This document shows positions 8,982 to 16,801 of a stretch of DNA of 41,475 bases, piece after piece; position 1 is the first letter of the stretch; every line of letters starts with the position of its first letter. The stretch covers positions 1 through 41,475 of the forward strand of contig JAHEMO010000005.1 of the NCBI GenBank assembly GCA_024643625.1, written 5' to 3'. The notes below the pieces were generated by a model. It ran no database searches and had not been told where the DNA came from. It was given only the letters and a program-made list of their open reading frames with translations. The translations under genes were made by a program, and so were the position numbers. This DNA is from Chitinophagaceae bacterium (lineage in GTDB: Bacteria > Bacteroidota > Bacteroidia > Chitinophagales > Chitinophagaceae).

Positions 8982-9896
8982 ATGAAAAAACCTCTTCTAG
9001 TGGTAATTGCCGGCCCAACTGCATCCGGAAAAACGCAATGCAGTATTGCCCTTGCACAGCATTTTAGTACTGAAATACTCAGTTTCGATAGCAGACAATG
9101 TTTTAAGGAATTATGCATAGGGGTAGCACGCCCCGATGAAGCGCAACTTGCCGCAGTGCCGCACCATTTTATTGCCAGCCATAGTATGCATGAACCTATG
9201 CACGCCGGGCTGTATGAGCAATTTGCATTGCAAAAGCTTACCGATCTTTTTACCCGGCATCGTTTGGTAATAGCTACAGGTGGTACAGGCTTGTACCTTA
9301 ATGCCATACTAGGCAGGTTGCACCCAATGCCCGATGTGGACGAAGCCATCAGAACTGAAGCAAGAAGTTCTTATCAGGAAAAGGGTATCGATTGGCTTGC
9401 GAATGAACTGAATATGCTCGACCCCCTATATGCGTCGTCAGGCGAGATGCAAAATCCGCATCGCATGCTTCGTGCGCTTGAAGTTATACGCAGCACGGGC
9501 AGGTCTATCCTATCGTTTAGACATGTGGCGAACGAAGCCAGAAATTTTGATGTGCTGATTTTTAGTATGTATGTACCAAAGCCGCAATTGCATGCTCAAA
9601 TTAATAGCCGCGTGGAACTTATGATGGCTAAAGGTTTGGAGCACGAAGCAAGAAGCCTTTATGCCTACCGCCATTTGCAAGCGTTGCAAACCGTAGGGTA
9701 CACAGAATTATTCGATCATTTTGAAAGTAAAATTTCACTTAAGGAAGCGCAGGAACAAATAAAGGTGCATACACGCCAATATGCCAAACGGCAGCTAACC
9801 TGGTTTCGCAAAATGGAAGAAGTCATTTGGCTGGAACCCCATGCAACATCTCAAATGGTGAACAGCATTGAGGCATTCGGTCTTTCAACCGGCTAA
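8982..9896 (+). CDS. miaA: tRNA dimethylallyltransferase
   Basis: This 304-aa enzyme transfers a dimethylallyl group to N6 of adenosine 37 in tRNAs that read codons starting with U. It has the P-loop IAGPTASGKTQCSIALAQ (about residues 9-26), the catalytic DSRQ (normally followed by Y or VY; here DSRQCF), the tRNA-contacting TGGTGLYLNAILG (about 100-112), and the C-terminal QTVGYTELFDHF and HTRQYAKRQLTWFRK blocks. Length is normal. It starts 17 bp after the pRiA4b-like gene, which implies co-transcription. Its stop is 17 bp from the convergent porin gene, with no clear terminator between them. Confidence 0.95.
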   Translation: MKKPLLVVIAGPTASGKTQCSIALAQHFSTEILSFDSRQCFKELCIGVARPDEAQLAAVPHHFIASHSMHEPMHAGLYEQFALQKLTDLFTRHRLVIATGGTGLYLNAILGRLHPMPDVDEAIRTEARSSYQEKGIDWLANELNMLDPLYASSGEMQNPHRMLRALEVIRSTGRSILSFRHVANEARNFDVLIFSMYVPKPQLHAQINSRVELMMAKGLEHEARSLYAYRHLQALQTVGYTELFDHFESKISLKEAQEQIKVHTRQYAKRQLTWFRKMEEVIWLEPHATSQMVNSIEAFGLSTG

Positions 9897-9913
9897 GCGC
9901 TTACATCATCCAG

Positions 9914-11497
9914 CTAAATTTTAAAGCCCAGGGTTACTACCACCTGTCCAAGGGTATTGCGTCCATCGGCAACCGGGCTTGCTTTATCCTGCAAAAGGTA
10001 CACAGGTTGCGTGCTCTTATAGATGCCATGTACATAAGTAGCATCAATAAACATACCTCCGTATCTGTATCCAAGACCACCACTCAGCAAGGTTCTCGTG
10101 TTCTTGAGAAAACTGTCTGCATAGGGACTACCGTAATGGGCAAAGCCAAGGCGTGCCATGAGGGTATTAAATTTCAATTCACCGCCAACTTTAAAATTGA
10201 ATGCGCCTTTGAAGCGGTCCTTAATAATGTCATTCACTTCGTCATAATAAGTCACATCATCAAAACTCTCCGTATCCATTGAACGGAAGCGGGTACTGCG
10301 GTAGTTGACAAATTCAATATCCGCAGTAATAAATCCCTTTTGCTGTTTGGCATCCTTCACTTCATTAAGTACATAGCTGAAACTACCCAGCAACCTGTAG
10401 GGTGTCTGAAGCCTGTAATCATATTCACCGGCAAGGCTGGTTCCTTTGAGTTCATCGCTTGTAATGGTGTTTACAGATGGCAAGTTCAGATTAGGATAAA
10501 CTCTCCTGATATAGTTTTCAGAATTGGTAGTCATGCTCGCTGATTGCTCGTCGCGCATAGAAGCCCATGTGGGTGTATGAAATGCAAAGCCCAGCCTCAG
10601 GCGTTGCACAGGCCGAAAAATGACGCCGGCTTTCAGGTTAAAACCAACACCCGTGGTTCGGTATTTTTCTACGAAATCAAAAGAACCAAAATCGTTGTCG
10701 TTGTTGCCTGATATATCTTCCTCCTGATATGTCTGATTCTTCTCGAAAAAATAAAATGGGATACCTGCACTTAAGCCAAAGTGTAATTTATCCATGCTGT
10801 TGGTACCGAAGCCTATGGCAAGTTCATTTGCCGTGCCGCGGGTTTCAATATTGTTAGTTTGCAACACACCTGCGCTACCAGGTCCCCCTACGGGCACCAG
10901 ACTTTGGTAGCCAATGAGCGTACCATTTTGTCCCGCAAGCGTGTCCACCAAAAAACTTCTGAAGGCAAGGCTTGACCCAAAGATGTAATTGTTATCGGCT
11001 GCATCAATACTGGCACGATCGCGGACCAATTGTTCTACATATTGCTCGCTCCACGAGGATTGAGTGTTTACACCATTGTAAGTAACCAGATTACGGTAGT
11101 TGGCTAAACTATTGATGGTAATGGCAAAGGCAGAGCCACGGCTGTTCCTTGTTCTGCTATTAACCCCGTGGCCAAACACAACACCGCTTGTACCATAGCC
11201 AATGCCGTTGCTTTTGCTTTTGTCTTCACTACCCAAATAATCATACTTATTGCTGATGAAATTAAAATTGGGTGATAGCACAACTTCCCTGTTTTTGAAC
11301 ATACCAAGTCCGGCAGGATTGATGTGCGATGCCGAAATATCGCCACCCAAAGAACCCATGGCACCGCCGATGGCCATGTTACGCGCTGTACCTCCCATTA
11401 ACGGAAATCCGTAGCGTAAGGCATCATCGGGCGTTTGTGCTTCTGCCGCAAGGGCAACCACAAATAATGTAGCCAGAGAAAGCAAATACTTATTCAT
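9914..11497 (-). CDS. OmpP1/FadL-family outer-membrane transport protein
   Basis: This 527-aa protein has a signal peptide (MNKYLLSLATLFVVALAAEA). The N-terminal block DALRYGFPLMGGTARNMAIG, then GSLGGDISASHINPAGLGMF, is characteristic of OmpP1/FadL/TodX barrels that move hydrophobic compounds across the outer membrane; in Bacteroidota such proteins are often labelled 'hemin receptor' without proof. The rest alternates aromatic and polar residues as expected for a beta-barrel, ending in a strand (LGQVVVTLGFKI). I start it at ATG 11497, because the upstream in-frame TTG at 11506 only adds MLL before the signal peptide. It is downstream of the lipoprotein gene but separated from it by a terminator. 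Confidence 0.82.
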   Translation of the reverse strand: MNKYLLSLATLFVVALAAEAQTPDDALRYGFPLMGGTARNMAIGGAMGSLGGDISASHINPAGLGMFKNREVVLSPNFNFISNKYDYLGSEDKSKSNGIGYGTSGVVFGHGVNSRTRNSRGSAFAITINSLANYRNLVTYNGVNTQSSWSEQYVEQLVRDRASIDAADNNYIFGSSLAFRSFLVDTLAGQNGTLIGYQSLVPVGGPGSAGVLQTNNIETRGTANELAIGFGTNSMDKLHFGLSAGIPFYFFEKNQTYQEEDISGNNDNDFGSFDFVEKYRTTGVGFNLKAGVIFRPVQRLRLGFAFHTPTWASMRDEQSASMTTNSENYIRRVYPNLNLPSVNTITSDELKGTSLAGEYDYRLQTPYRLLGSFSYVLNEVKDAKQQKGFITADIEFVNYRSTRFRSMDTESFDDVTYYDEVNDIIKDRFKGAFNFKVGGELKFNTLMARLGFAHYGSPYADSFLKNTRTLLSGGLGYRYGGMFIDATYVHGIYKSTQPVYLLQDKASPVADGRNTLGQVVVTLGFKI

Positions 11498-11550
11498 AAG
11501 CAACAATTATTAACTGTGCAGAATAGAAAATTGAAAAAAGTAAGGGGAAT

Positions 11551-11590
11551 AAAAAAAGTAGCCCGCTATTAGGCTGACTACCCTTTTTTT
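11551..11590 (-). terminator. Terminator after the low-complexity lipoprotein gene
   Basis: AGTAGCC and GGCTGACT pair with one bulged G around an 8-nt loop, flanked by A7 on one side and T7 on the other. It can therefore act on either strand. It lies directly after the lipoprotein stop at 11599, so on the minus strand it ends that transcript before the porin gene. Confidence 0.65.
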
Positions 11591-11598
11591 ATTGTGTT

Positions 11599-12390
11599 TT
11601 AATTGCCGCCGCGACTATTGGTTCTTCCGCTGCTGCTGCTTGATGAAGAACTTGAACTACCAGAGGTACGCGTACTTCCCGAAGAGGAGGAAGATGATGA
11701 TCCTTCAAAAGTACGGCTAGGCCTGCTCCAACTGCTGTTATTGTTGCTACCATTGTTTACCGACCTGTACGTATCGCCGGAATAACCGCTAAACCTGTTT
11801 CCTTTTTGATCGAAAACAGAATTGGTGTATCCGCGCTGGTATTGCGTATTGTAATAATTGCGCAGGTCTGCACGGCTGCTTGAGGTAACTGTATTGAGCG
11901 CAGAATTGGTAGGGAATTTATTTACAACTACTGGCAAAGTATTCCAGCAATATGGATTGTTCCATGAATTGTAAAATGAGTTCCAACCCCAGCTAAAGGG
12001 ATTGTTCCAGTACCATGAATTATTACCTGGCATCCACATCGAGCTACCATAATTCAGATTCCAGCGCAAGCTGTTGTTCATGCTCCAATTGTTGAACATA
12101 TAAGGATTGTTATAGCCAAAACGTGCATCGTAGCCATACCAATAATTTAGGTCATCAATTGAACTCCAACGATCGCTATCCCGCACTTTCATGCGCAAAT
12201 AGTTTTCTTCGGCAGCACCCCAATAACTTACATATTCATCTTCTGCATTTTGCTTTGCCTCTATAGCGCTGTTCTTTTCGTTGCCATAGCTGTAATAAAC
12301 ATCATCGGGCGTTTGGCTGGCTTTGAAAGCGGAACTGCAACCACCCAGCAAAAAAGCTGACGCAACAAGTAGAGAAAGATAATTTTTCAT
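11599..12390 (-). CDS. Asn/Trp/Tyr- and Ser-rich low-complexity lipoprotein, unknown function
   Basis: This 263-aa protein starts with a lipoprotein signal (MKNYLSLLVASAFLLGGC) with the lipidated Cys at 18. Residues about 85-150 are extraordinarily rich in Asn, Trp, Tyr, Ser and Gly (for example WMPGNNSWYWNNPFSWGWNS). A middle region contains NQRG/GYS-type polar sequence. The last about 45 residues are an almost pure Ser/Gly/Arg tail (EGSSSSSSSGSTRTSGSSSS). I do not recognise a domain; similar WN-rich lipoproteins are seen as hypothetical proteins in related genomes. The composition suggests an extended, surface-exposed or matrix-associated polymer-like protein, which is inference. It is transcribed alone and ended by the hairpin at 11551-11590. 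Confidence 0.8.
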   Translation of the reverse strand: MKNYLSLLVASAFLLGGCSSAFKASQTPDDVYYSYGNEKNSAIEAKQNAEDEYVSYWGAAEENYLRMKVRDSDRWSSIDDLNYWYGYDARFGYNNPYMFNNWSMNNSLRWNLNYGSSMWMPGNNSWYWNNPFSWGWNSFYNSWNNPYCWNTLPVVVNKFPTNSALNTVTSSSRADLRNYYNTQYQRGYTNSVFDQKGNRFSGYSGDTYRSVNNGSNNNSSWSRPSRTFEGSSSSSSSGSTRTSGSSSSSSSSSSGRTNSRGGN

Positions 12391-12489
12391 AGCTCCTACA
12401 ATTAGTTGAAGTAAAGATATTATTTACAATTGGTGCTAAAAGCTAATATTTTCTTTACAAAAAGCCAGTTGACTACCCATTTATGTTAA

Positions 12490-12521
12490 TTGGCACCTAA
12501 AAACCTAAGCCCTTATTTTCG
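12490..12521 (+). promoter_or_regulatory. Candidate promoter of proS
   Basis: TTG at 12490-12492, a 21-nt spacer and TATTTTCG at 12514-12521 match the Bacteroidota promoter pattern with a C in the -7 box. The leader would be about 52 nt and includes a small hairpin (CCCTGA 12528-12533 with TCAGGG 12544-12549) before the proS start. Confidence 0.4.
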
Positions 12522-12580
12522 CAGCCCCCCTGACCAATAGGAATCAGGGAAAATACTACAAACTGAAATTCAACAATTGT

Positions 12581-14059
12581 ATGGGAAAGGCCATAACACC
12601 CAGAGCGGAAGATTATTCGCAATGGTATAACGATCTTGTTTTGAAAGCCGGATTAGCGGATTATAGCGCTGTAAGGGGCTGTATGGTTATTAAGCCGTAC
12701 GGATTTGCCCTTTGGGAAAACATGCGTGATGTGCTGGATAAAATGTTTAAAGCAACAGGACATGTAAATGCCTACTTCCCGCTGTTTGTGCCCAAAAGCC
12801 TGTTTGAGGCCGAGGAGAAGAACGCAGAGGGATTTGCCAAAGAATGTGCGGTAGTTACCCATTACCGGCTAAAAGCCGACCCCCAAAACAAAGGCAAACT
12901 AATTGTAGATCCCGAAGCGCGTTTGGAAGAAGAATTGGTGGTACGGCCTACCAGTGAAGCCATCATCTGGAATACCTATAAAGACTGGATTCAGAGCTAT
13001 CGCGATTTGCCTATACTCATCAACCAATGGGCCAATGTGGTACGTTGGGAGATGCGCACCCGGCTCTTTTTGCGCACCGCTGAATTTTTGTGGCAGGAAG
13101 GCCACACCGCTCATGCCACAGAAGCGGAAGCAATGGCCGAAGCCCGCCAAATGCTTGAAGTGTATGCCGAATTTGTAGAAAATTATATGGCACTGCCGGT
13201 AATAAAGGGTAGCAAAACTGAAAATGAGCGATTTGCCGGTGCCGTCGAAACCTTTTGCATTGAAGCATTAATGCAGGATGGCAAAGCTTTGCAAGCAGGC
13301 ACTTCGCATTTTTTGGGGCAAAACTTCGCCAAAGCGTTCGATGTGAAATTTTCAGATAAAAACAATCAGCTCTCCCATGTTTGGGCCACAAGCTGGGGCG
13401 TAAGCACAAGACTGATTGGCGCTTTGGTGATGGCACATAGCGATGACGACGGACTGATACTGCCACCGCGCATTGCCCCTCTTCAGGTCGTTCTGGTACC
13501 CATATTTAAAGGTGTAGATCAGTTAGATGTTATCAGGTCTAGAATGGCTCCGGTGCTGGCAGAATTGCGTATGGCGGGAATTTCGGTGAAGTTTGATGAC
13601 AACGAAAACAACCGTCCCGGCTGGAAATTTGCTGAATACGAAATGCAGGGTGTGCCTGTGCGTGTAGCAGTTGGCAATCGCGATCTGGAAAATAATACCG
13701 TGGAGGTAGCCAGAAGAGACACAAAGGAGAAAATGACCGTAAGCATGGATGGATTGGCGATTTACATCAGTCAGTTGCTCAACGATATTCAGCAAAACCT
13801 GTACAAACGGGCCCTTGATTTCCGCAACGGCATGATAACCGAAGCCGATGATTGGGACAGTTTTGTAAATATTCTTGATACCAAGGGCGGTTTTGTTAGT
13901 GCCCGATATGATGGCAGCAGCGAAACCGAGGAAAAAATCAAAGACCTTACAAAGGCCACCATTCGGTGCATTCCGCTGGAAGCAGACAGCAGCAGCGGCC
14001 TTTGCGTACTTACCGGTAAACCGGCGGGCGGGCGGGTACTATTTGCAAGAGCATATTAA
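12581..14059 (+). CDS. proS: Prolyl-tRNA synthetase (short, archaeal/eukaryal-like ProS type)
   Basis: This 492-aa class II aminoacyl-tRNA synthetase attaches proline to tRNA-Pro. Motif 1 lies around [16 protein letters not shown]. Motif 2 is [20 protein letters not shown], with the ATP-binding arginine. Motif 3 includes [23 protein letters not shown]-type anticodon-binding domain follows ([10 protein letters not shown]...). The C-terminal extension carries two Cys ([14 protein letters not shown]) and ends in the family-typical terminal Tyr (LFARAY). There is no YbaK editing insertion, so this is the short ProS3 form rather than the long Escherichia-type enzyme; the short form is usual in Bacteroidota. 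It is transcribed alone, with its own candidate promoter. Confidence 0.96.
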   Translation: MGKAITPRAEDYSQWYNDLVLKAGLADYSAVRGCMVIKPYGFALWENMRDVLDKMFKATGHVNAYFPLFVPKSLFEAEEKNAEGFAKECAVVTHYRLKADPQNKGKLIVDPEARLEEELVVRPTSEAIIWNTYKDWIQSYRDLPILINQWANVVRWEMRTRLFLRTAEFLWQEGHTAHATEAEAMAEARQMLEVYAEFVENYMALPVIKGSKTENERFAGAVETFCIEALMQDGKALQAGTSHFLGQNFAKAFDVKFSDKNNQLSHVWATSWGVSTRLIGALVMAHSDDDGLILPPRIAPLQVVLVPIFKGVDQLDVIRSRMAPVLAELRMAGISVKFDDNENNRPGWKFAEYEMQGVPVRVAVGNRDLENNTVEVARRDTKEKMTVSMDGLAIYISQLLNDIQQNLYKRALDFRNGMITEADDWDSFVNILDTKGGFVSARYDGSSETEEKIKDLTKATIRCIPLEADSSSGLCVLTGKPAGGRVLFARAY

Positions 14060-14226
14060 TGCCGGTTCGTTTACCGTTATGCAAGTTTTATGGCGTTTGC
14101 TATGCCAGTGTCCTTTAGCCTTAAACCGATTGCTTGGTTTGGTTGAAATGCAACAATCACTACCTTGCTTCAAGCGCAAAAGCCATGCATAATTGTTGTT
14201 CTTCAGGTATTTTACACCTCGAACCT

Positions 14227-15273
14227 ATGAAATACTTCCCGTTAGTAATCACATTTTGGTTGGCAGCAGCATTGGCACCTGCTGCTTATGCACAAAGCAA
14301 TAAGGATACCCTGTTTTTTAAGGCAGGCAACCTTATGATTGGCGAAATAAAGTCGCTGGACAGAGGTGTGGTGACCATCGAAACAAATTACTCTGACAAA
14401 GATTTTGCGGTGGAATGGACCAAAGTGAAAAGCCTGCGATCATCCAGCCAGTTTTTAATTACGCTGTCCAACGGGCAACGCATCACGGGAACGTTATATG
14501 CGCAGGAACTTACCGACACCGTCCACATTATTGGTGTGAGTGGAAAAGTAACAACAGACCAGTCGTTTTATGTACCGGTGAGGCAAATTGTCTACTTAAA
14601 AGGCTTGAAGGAATCTTTTATCAGCAGGATGAGGGCATCTGTGGATGCAGGGCTTAATTTGACCAAAGCCAACAATCTCCGACAGTTTAATGCCAAAATA
14701 GCGCTTGGTTACACAGGCAACCACATGACATTCGATGCCTACGGTCAGGCGCTCACATCAATTCAGGATAGCGTGGAAAGAACCCAACGCCTTGATGGCG
14801 GTATCAGCTCCCAATATTTCCTGCCCAAAGATTGGTTTCTAAGCATGGGTATCAATTTTCTGGCCAATACCGAACAGGCTATAAAATTGCGTACAACAGG
14901 CAAGGTTGGCATTGGCAAATACGTCATGCACACTAATAGAAAGTATTGGAGCGCGGGCAGTGGTTTAAACATCAACAACGAGAACTTTTCTAACCAAACA
15001 TCATCAAGAAATAGTCTCGAATTTTTTGCCGCTTCGGAATTGAACTTATTTGATATAGGCGATCTTAATTTCCTTGCCAATGCATTTGTTTACCGCAGCC
15101 TTACAGAAAACAAAAGATGGCGTTCTGACATTAAGATTGATTTGAAATATGATCTGCCGCGTGATTTTTACATTAAGTTCGGAGGCACAGTAAACTATGA
15201 CAACCGGCCAGCCATCCCAGGCAATGAAACCGACTTTATTTTGACCTTTGGGGTGGGATGGGAATTAGATTAA
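14227..15273 (+). CDS. DUF481-family outer-membrane protein
   Basis: This 348-aa protein has a signal peptide (MKYFPLVITFWLAAALAPAA, cleavage near YAQ). An N-terminal beta-rich part follows (AGNLMIGEIKSLDRGVVTIE, then WTKVKSLRSSSQFLITLSNG). The C-terminal part (about 165-348) is a DUF481-like beta-barrel resembling YdiY-type salt-induced proteins, ending DFILTFGVGWELD. The reaction or ligand is unknown. I start it at ATG 14227 because the frame upstream of this Met lacks any signal-like character, whereas the signal peptide begins precisely here. It lies 167 bp after proS with no terminator seen between them. Confidence 0.75.
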   Translation: MKYFPLVITFWLAAALAPAAYAQSNKDTLFFKAGNLMIGEIKSLDRGVVTIETNYSDKDFAVEWTKVKSLRSSSQFLITLSNGQRITGTLYAQELTDTVHIIGVSGKVTTDQSFYVPVRQIVYLKGLKESFISRMRASVDAGLNLTKANNLRQFNAKIALGYTGNHMTFDAYGQALTSIQDSVERTQRLDGGISSQYFLPKDWFLSMGINFLANTEQAIKLRTTGKVGIGKYVMHTNRKYWSAGSGLNINNENFSNQTSSRNSLEFFAASELNLFDIGDLNFLANAFVYRSLTENKRWRSDIKIDLKYDLPRDFYIKFGGTVNYDNRPAIPGNETDFILTFGVGWELD

Positions 15274-15405
15274 CAAAAGTTACAAGAGGTACTATGGACA
15301 GACCTCCCCGGCAGCGCGCCTAACCGACCGGTCACGCTTCAAAATTTACAGTAAATACCTTTTGTTACCATTTACTGAAAATGAACAGCATTTTGCTGGG
15401 CGACA

Positions 15406-15435
15406 TTGTTTTGTTGAAATGGGCGGCTACCTTTG
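15406..15435 (+). promoter_or_regulatory. Consensus Bacteroidota promoter
   Basis: TTG at 15406-15408, a 19-nt spacer and TACCTTTG at 15428-15435 match the -33/-7 consensus exactly (TAnnTTTG). Transcription would start near 15442, about 27 nt before the ATG at 15469. An in-frame TTG inside this -7 box is therefore not the start codon. Confidence 0.7.
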
Positions 15436-15468
15436 ACCAGAATTTCTCTTACATTAAAAAAATTACTC

Positions 15469-15939
15469 ATGAAGAAAATTAGTCTAGCATTTACATTTTG
15501 TGTCCTTCTTCTTTCGGCCGGAGCACAATCGGAAAAGTCGGAAATGGATATGATCCGTGAAGTATTTGGTAAAGAGTGGAAAACGCTTTCGGGCGAAGCT
15601 CTTTCGCTGAATACGGCAGAAGCCGAGAAGTTTTGGCCCATTTGGGATCAATACCGTTCCGATCGCAAAAGTGTTTCGGATACGCGCATGGGACTTATAA
15701 AAAACTATGCTGACAATTATGAAAATATGACTGATGCAAAAGCTACAGAACTTGCAAAAGGCGTACTGAAAAACGAATCGGACCTGAACAAACTTAAAAG
15801 CAAATATTTCAAGAAAATGAGCAAGGCTGTATCGCCCATTCGTGCTGCCCAATTTCTGCAATTAGAAAATTATCTGGACAATCAGATAAAGGCTGCCGTT
15901 TCCGACGAATTGCCTTTTCTCCCACATCCGGTTAAATAA
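15469..15939 (+). CDS. Small secreted helical protein, unknown function
   Basis: This 156-aa protein has a signal peptide (MKKISLAFTFCVLLLSAGAQ). The mature part is hydrophilic and almost wholly helical, with a charged pattern around AEAEKFWPIWDQYRSDRKSV and a C-terminal RAAQFLQLENYLDNQIKAAV followed by a ...LPF motif. The EAxxFWPIWxxY and RFxQLENxxD patterns recur in a family of small periplasmic proteins of unknown role that look loosely like Spy/CpxP; I would not assign that function. A consensus promoter lies directly upstream and a terminator follows at 15958-15990. A fragment of a second copy of its C-terminus lies 290 bp downstream (16229-16370). Confidence 0.75.
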   Translation: MKKISLAFTFCVLLLSAGAQSEKSEMDMIREVFGKEWKTLSGEALSLNTAEAEKFWPIWDQYRSDRKSVSDTRMGLIKNYADNYENMTDAKATELAKGVLKNESDLNKLKSKYFKKMSKAVSPIRAAQFLQLENYLDNQIKAAVSDELPFLPHPVK

Positions 15940-15957
15940 CCCGAGCATATCATTTCT

Positions 15958-15990
15958 AAAAAAGCCTGACCAATTGGTCCGGCTTTTTTT
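15958..15990. terminator. Bidirectional terminator between the secreted protein and the thioredoxin relic
   Basis: A-run, GCC, GACCAATTGGTC palindrome, GGC, T8: the arms 15961-15972 and 15973-15985 pair with one mismatch. The T run on the plus strand ends the upstream gene. The complementary strand also has a T run and abuts the stop codon of the thioredoxin relic. Confidence 0.75.
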
Positions 15991-16245
15991 TATGCAAATT
16001 CCAATAGTTTATGTTGTAGCGACTTAGCATCTGCCATACCGGAATGTCGCCATACTATCCTTCCCTTTTTGAAAATAGCAAAAGTTGGAACGGCTTGTAT
16101 TTGAAGTTGCTGAGCAATTGCCGGGTTGCGGTCAATATCTATTTTCAACACTCTTTCCCTGCCTTGTACCGCCTTGCCTACCTGATGTATGGCTGGTGCC
16201 ATTGCCTTGTATGGTCCACACCATTCTGCAAAAAAATCGGCAAGG
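15990..16245 (-). pseudogene. Truncated thioredoxin relic lacking the N-terminus and the second active-site cysteine
   Basis: On the minus strand, 69 of 83 codons after an in-frame stop (16248-16250) read as thioredoxin, from DFFAEWCGPYKAMAPAIHQ to the C-terminus (RHSGMADAKSLQHKLLEFA). The first about 18 residues found in the intact copy at 26952-27248 are missing, there is no ATG before the active site, and the CGPC motif has become CGPY. The only available Met (16202) lies after the active site. A redox-active product is therefore not possible. The centre (16028-16155) is nearly identical to the intact gene while both flanks have diverged strongly. Confidence 0.9.
16028..16155. repeat. 128-bp near-identical direct repeat, copy 1 (in the thioredoxin relic)
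   Basis: These 128 bases match 26990-27117 with a single difference (T at the seventh base of CATACTATCC, C in the other copy). The 38 bases on one side match at only 21 positions and the 63 bases on the other at 43. Both copies have the same orientation and lie 10,962 bp apart. Confidence 0.95.
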
Positions 16246-16370
16246 CCTTATCACTTACCCGGGCAGATCAATTCATTCAATTGGAATCATATATCAACAG
16301 CCAGTTGAAAGCTGCAGTAGCTGATGCCCTCCCGTTTTGCCGGATCCTAAATAAAAAGATAAACCATTAA
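16229..16370 (+). pseudogene. 3' fragment of a paralogue of the secreted helical protein (15469-15939)
   Basis: Plus-strand translation gives KKIGKALSLTRADQFIQLES, then YINSQLKAAVADALPF, and a stop at 16368. This matches the C-terminus of the intact neighbour (KKMSKAVSPIRAAQFLQLEN, YLDNQIKAAVSDELPF) at 22 of 36 positions. Upstream of about 16229 the frame runs into antisense thioredoxin sequence, so the 5' three-quarters of the gene are gone. The two relics meet tail to head at a short shared A-rich stretch. Confidence 0.8.
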
Positions 16371-16801
16371 TACAGTTGCCTTGACGGAAAGTGATTTTGA
16401 TTCTGCAAGGCAACTTATTTGTCAGATCATTTGGTTATGTCCATCCCGACGAACTTACCATACTACATTCTGACATAACGACCACCAGATTAATTTGCGT
16501 ACCATCTACAAAATGGGCAAACAGGAAGACAAAATAGAAACCCATTTAAAAATTTATCAGCATTTCTATCCGTCAGCAGAAACCTAAATGCTAGATAAAA
16601 GCTAGCATCGCCACAATTAATGTCTGCCGGAACAATACCATTTTGACAAAAATTGATACTTTTTTATTAAAGAAACAATTTATTACTTATTGAGACCTTT
16701 TTGACTAGAGGAAAATTATTCCCCTTCGTAAATTTTGATAAGTTTCTCGAAATAATTGTGTATGCTTGTTGGGTATTTCTTAACAATCCATAATTGTTGC
16801 T
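16371..16801. other. AT-rich intergenic region upstream of the SusC gene
   Basis: I see no gene in these 431 bp. They hold a perfect 10-bp inverted repeat (AGTTGCCTTG 16374-16383, CAAGGCAACT 16406-16415), a 7-bp one (ATGCTAG 16588-16594, CTAGCAT 16602-16608), and a 6-bp one just before the SusC start (AACAAT 16782-16787, ATTGTT 16793-16798). TTTG at 16700-16703 and TAAATTTTG at 16729-16737 vaguely resemble promoter boxes, but the 25-nt spacing is too long. The region probably contains the promoter and any regulatory site of the SusCD cassette. No sigma/anti-sigma pair or response regulator is encoded nearby. Confidence 0.5.

Noticed and set aside
11603-11785. Leu/Glu-rich ORF on the plus strand
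   Set aside because: It is the mirror of the poly-Ser tail of the minus-strand lipoprotein; Ser codons read backwards give Leu and Glu-rich sequence.
14060-14226. tRNA or other RNA gene between proS and the DUF481 gene
   Set aside because: No cloverleaf, CCA end or T-loop signature; looks like plain spacer sequence.
15433-15468. Upstream TTG start for the small secreted protein
   Set aside because: That codon lies inside the TACCTTTG promoter box; the signal peptide starts at ATG 15469.
16044-16370. A 108-codon plus-strand ORF as a real gene
   Set aside because: Its first two thirds are antisense to the thioredoxin relic, and the same antisense frame is open opposite the intact thioredoxin. 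Only the last about 45 codons are genuine, as a pseudogene fragment.
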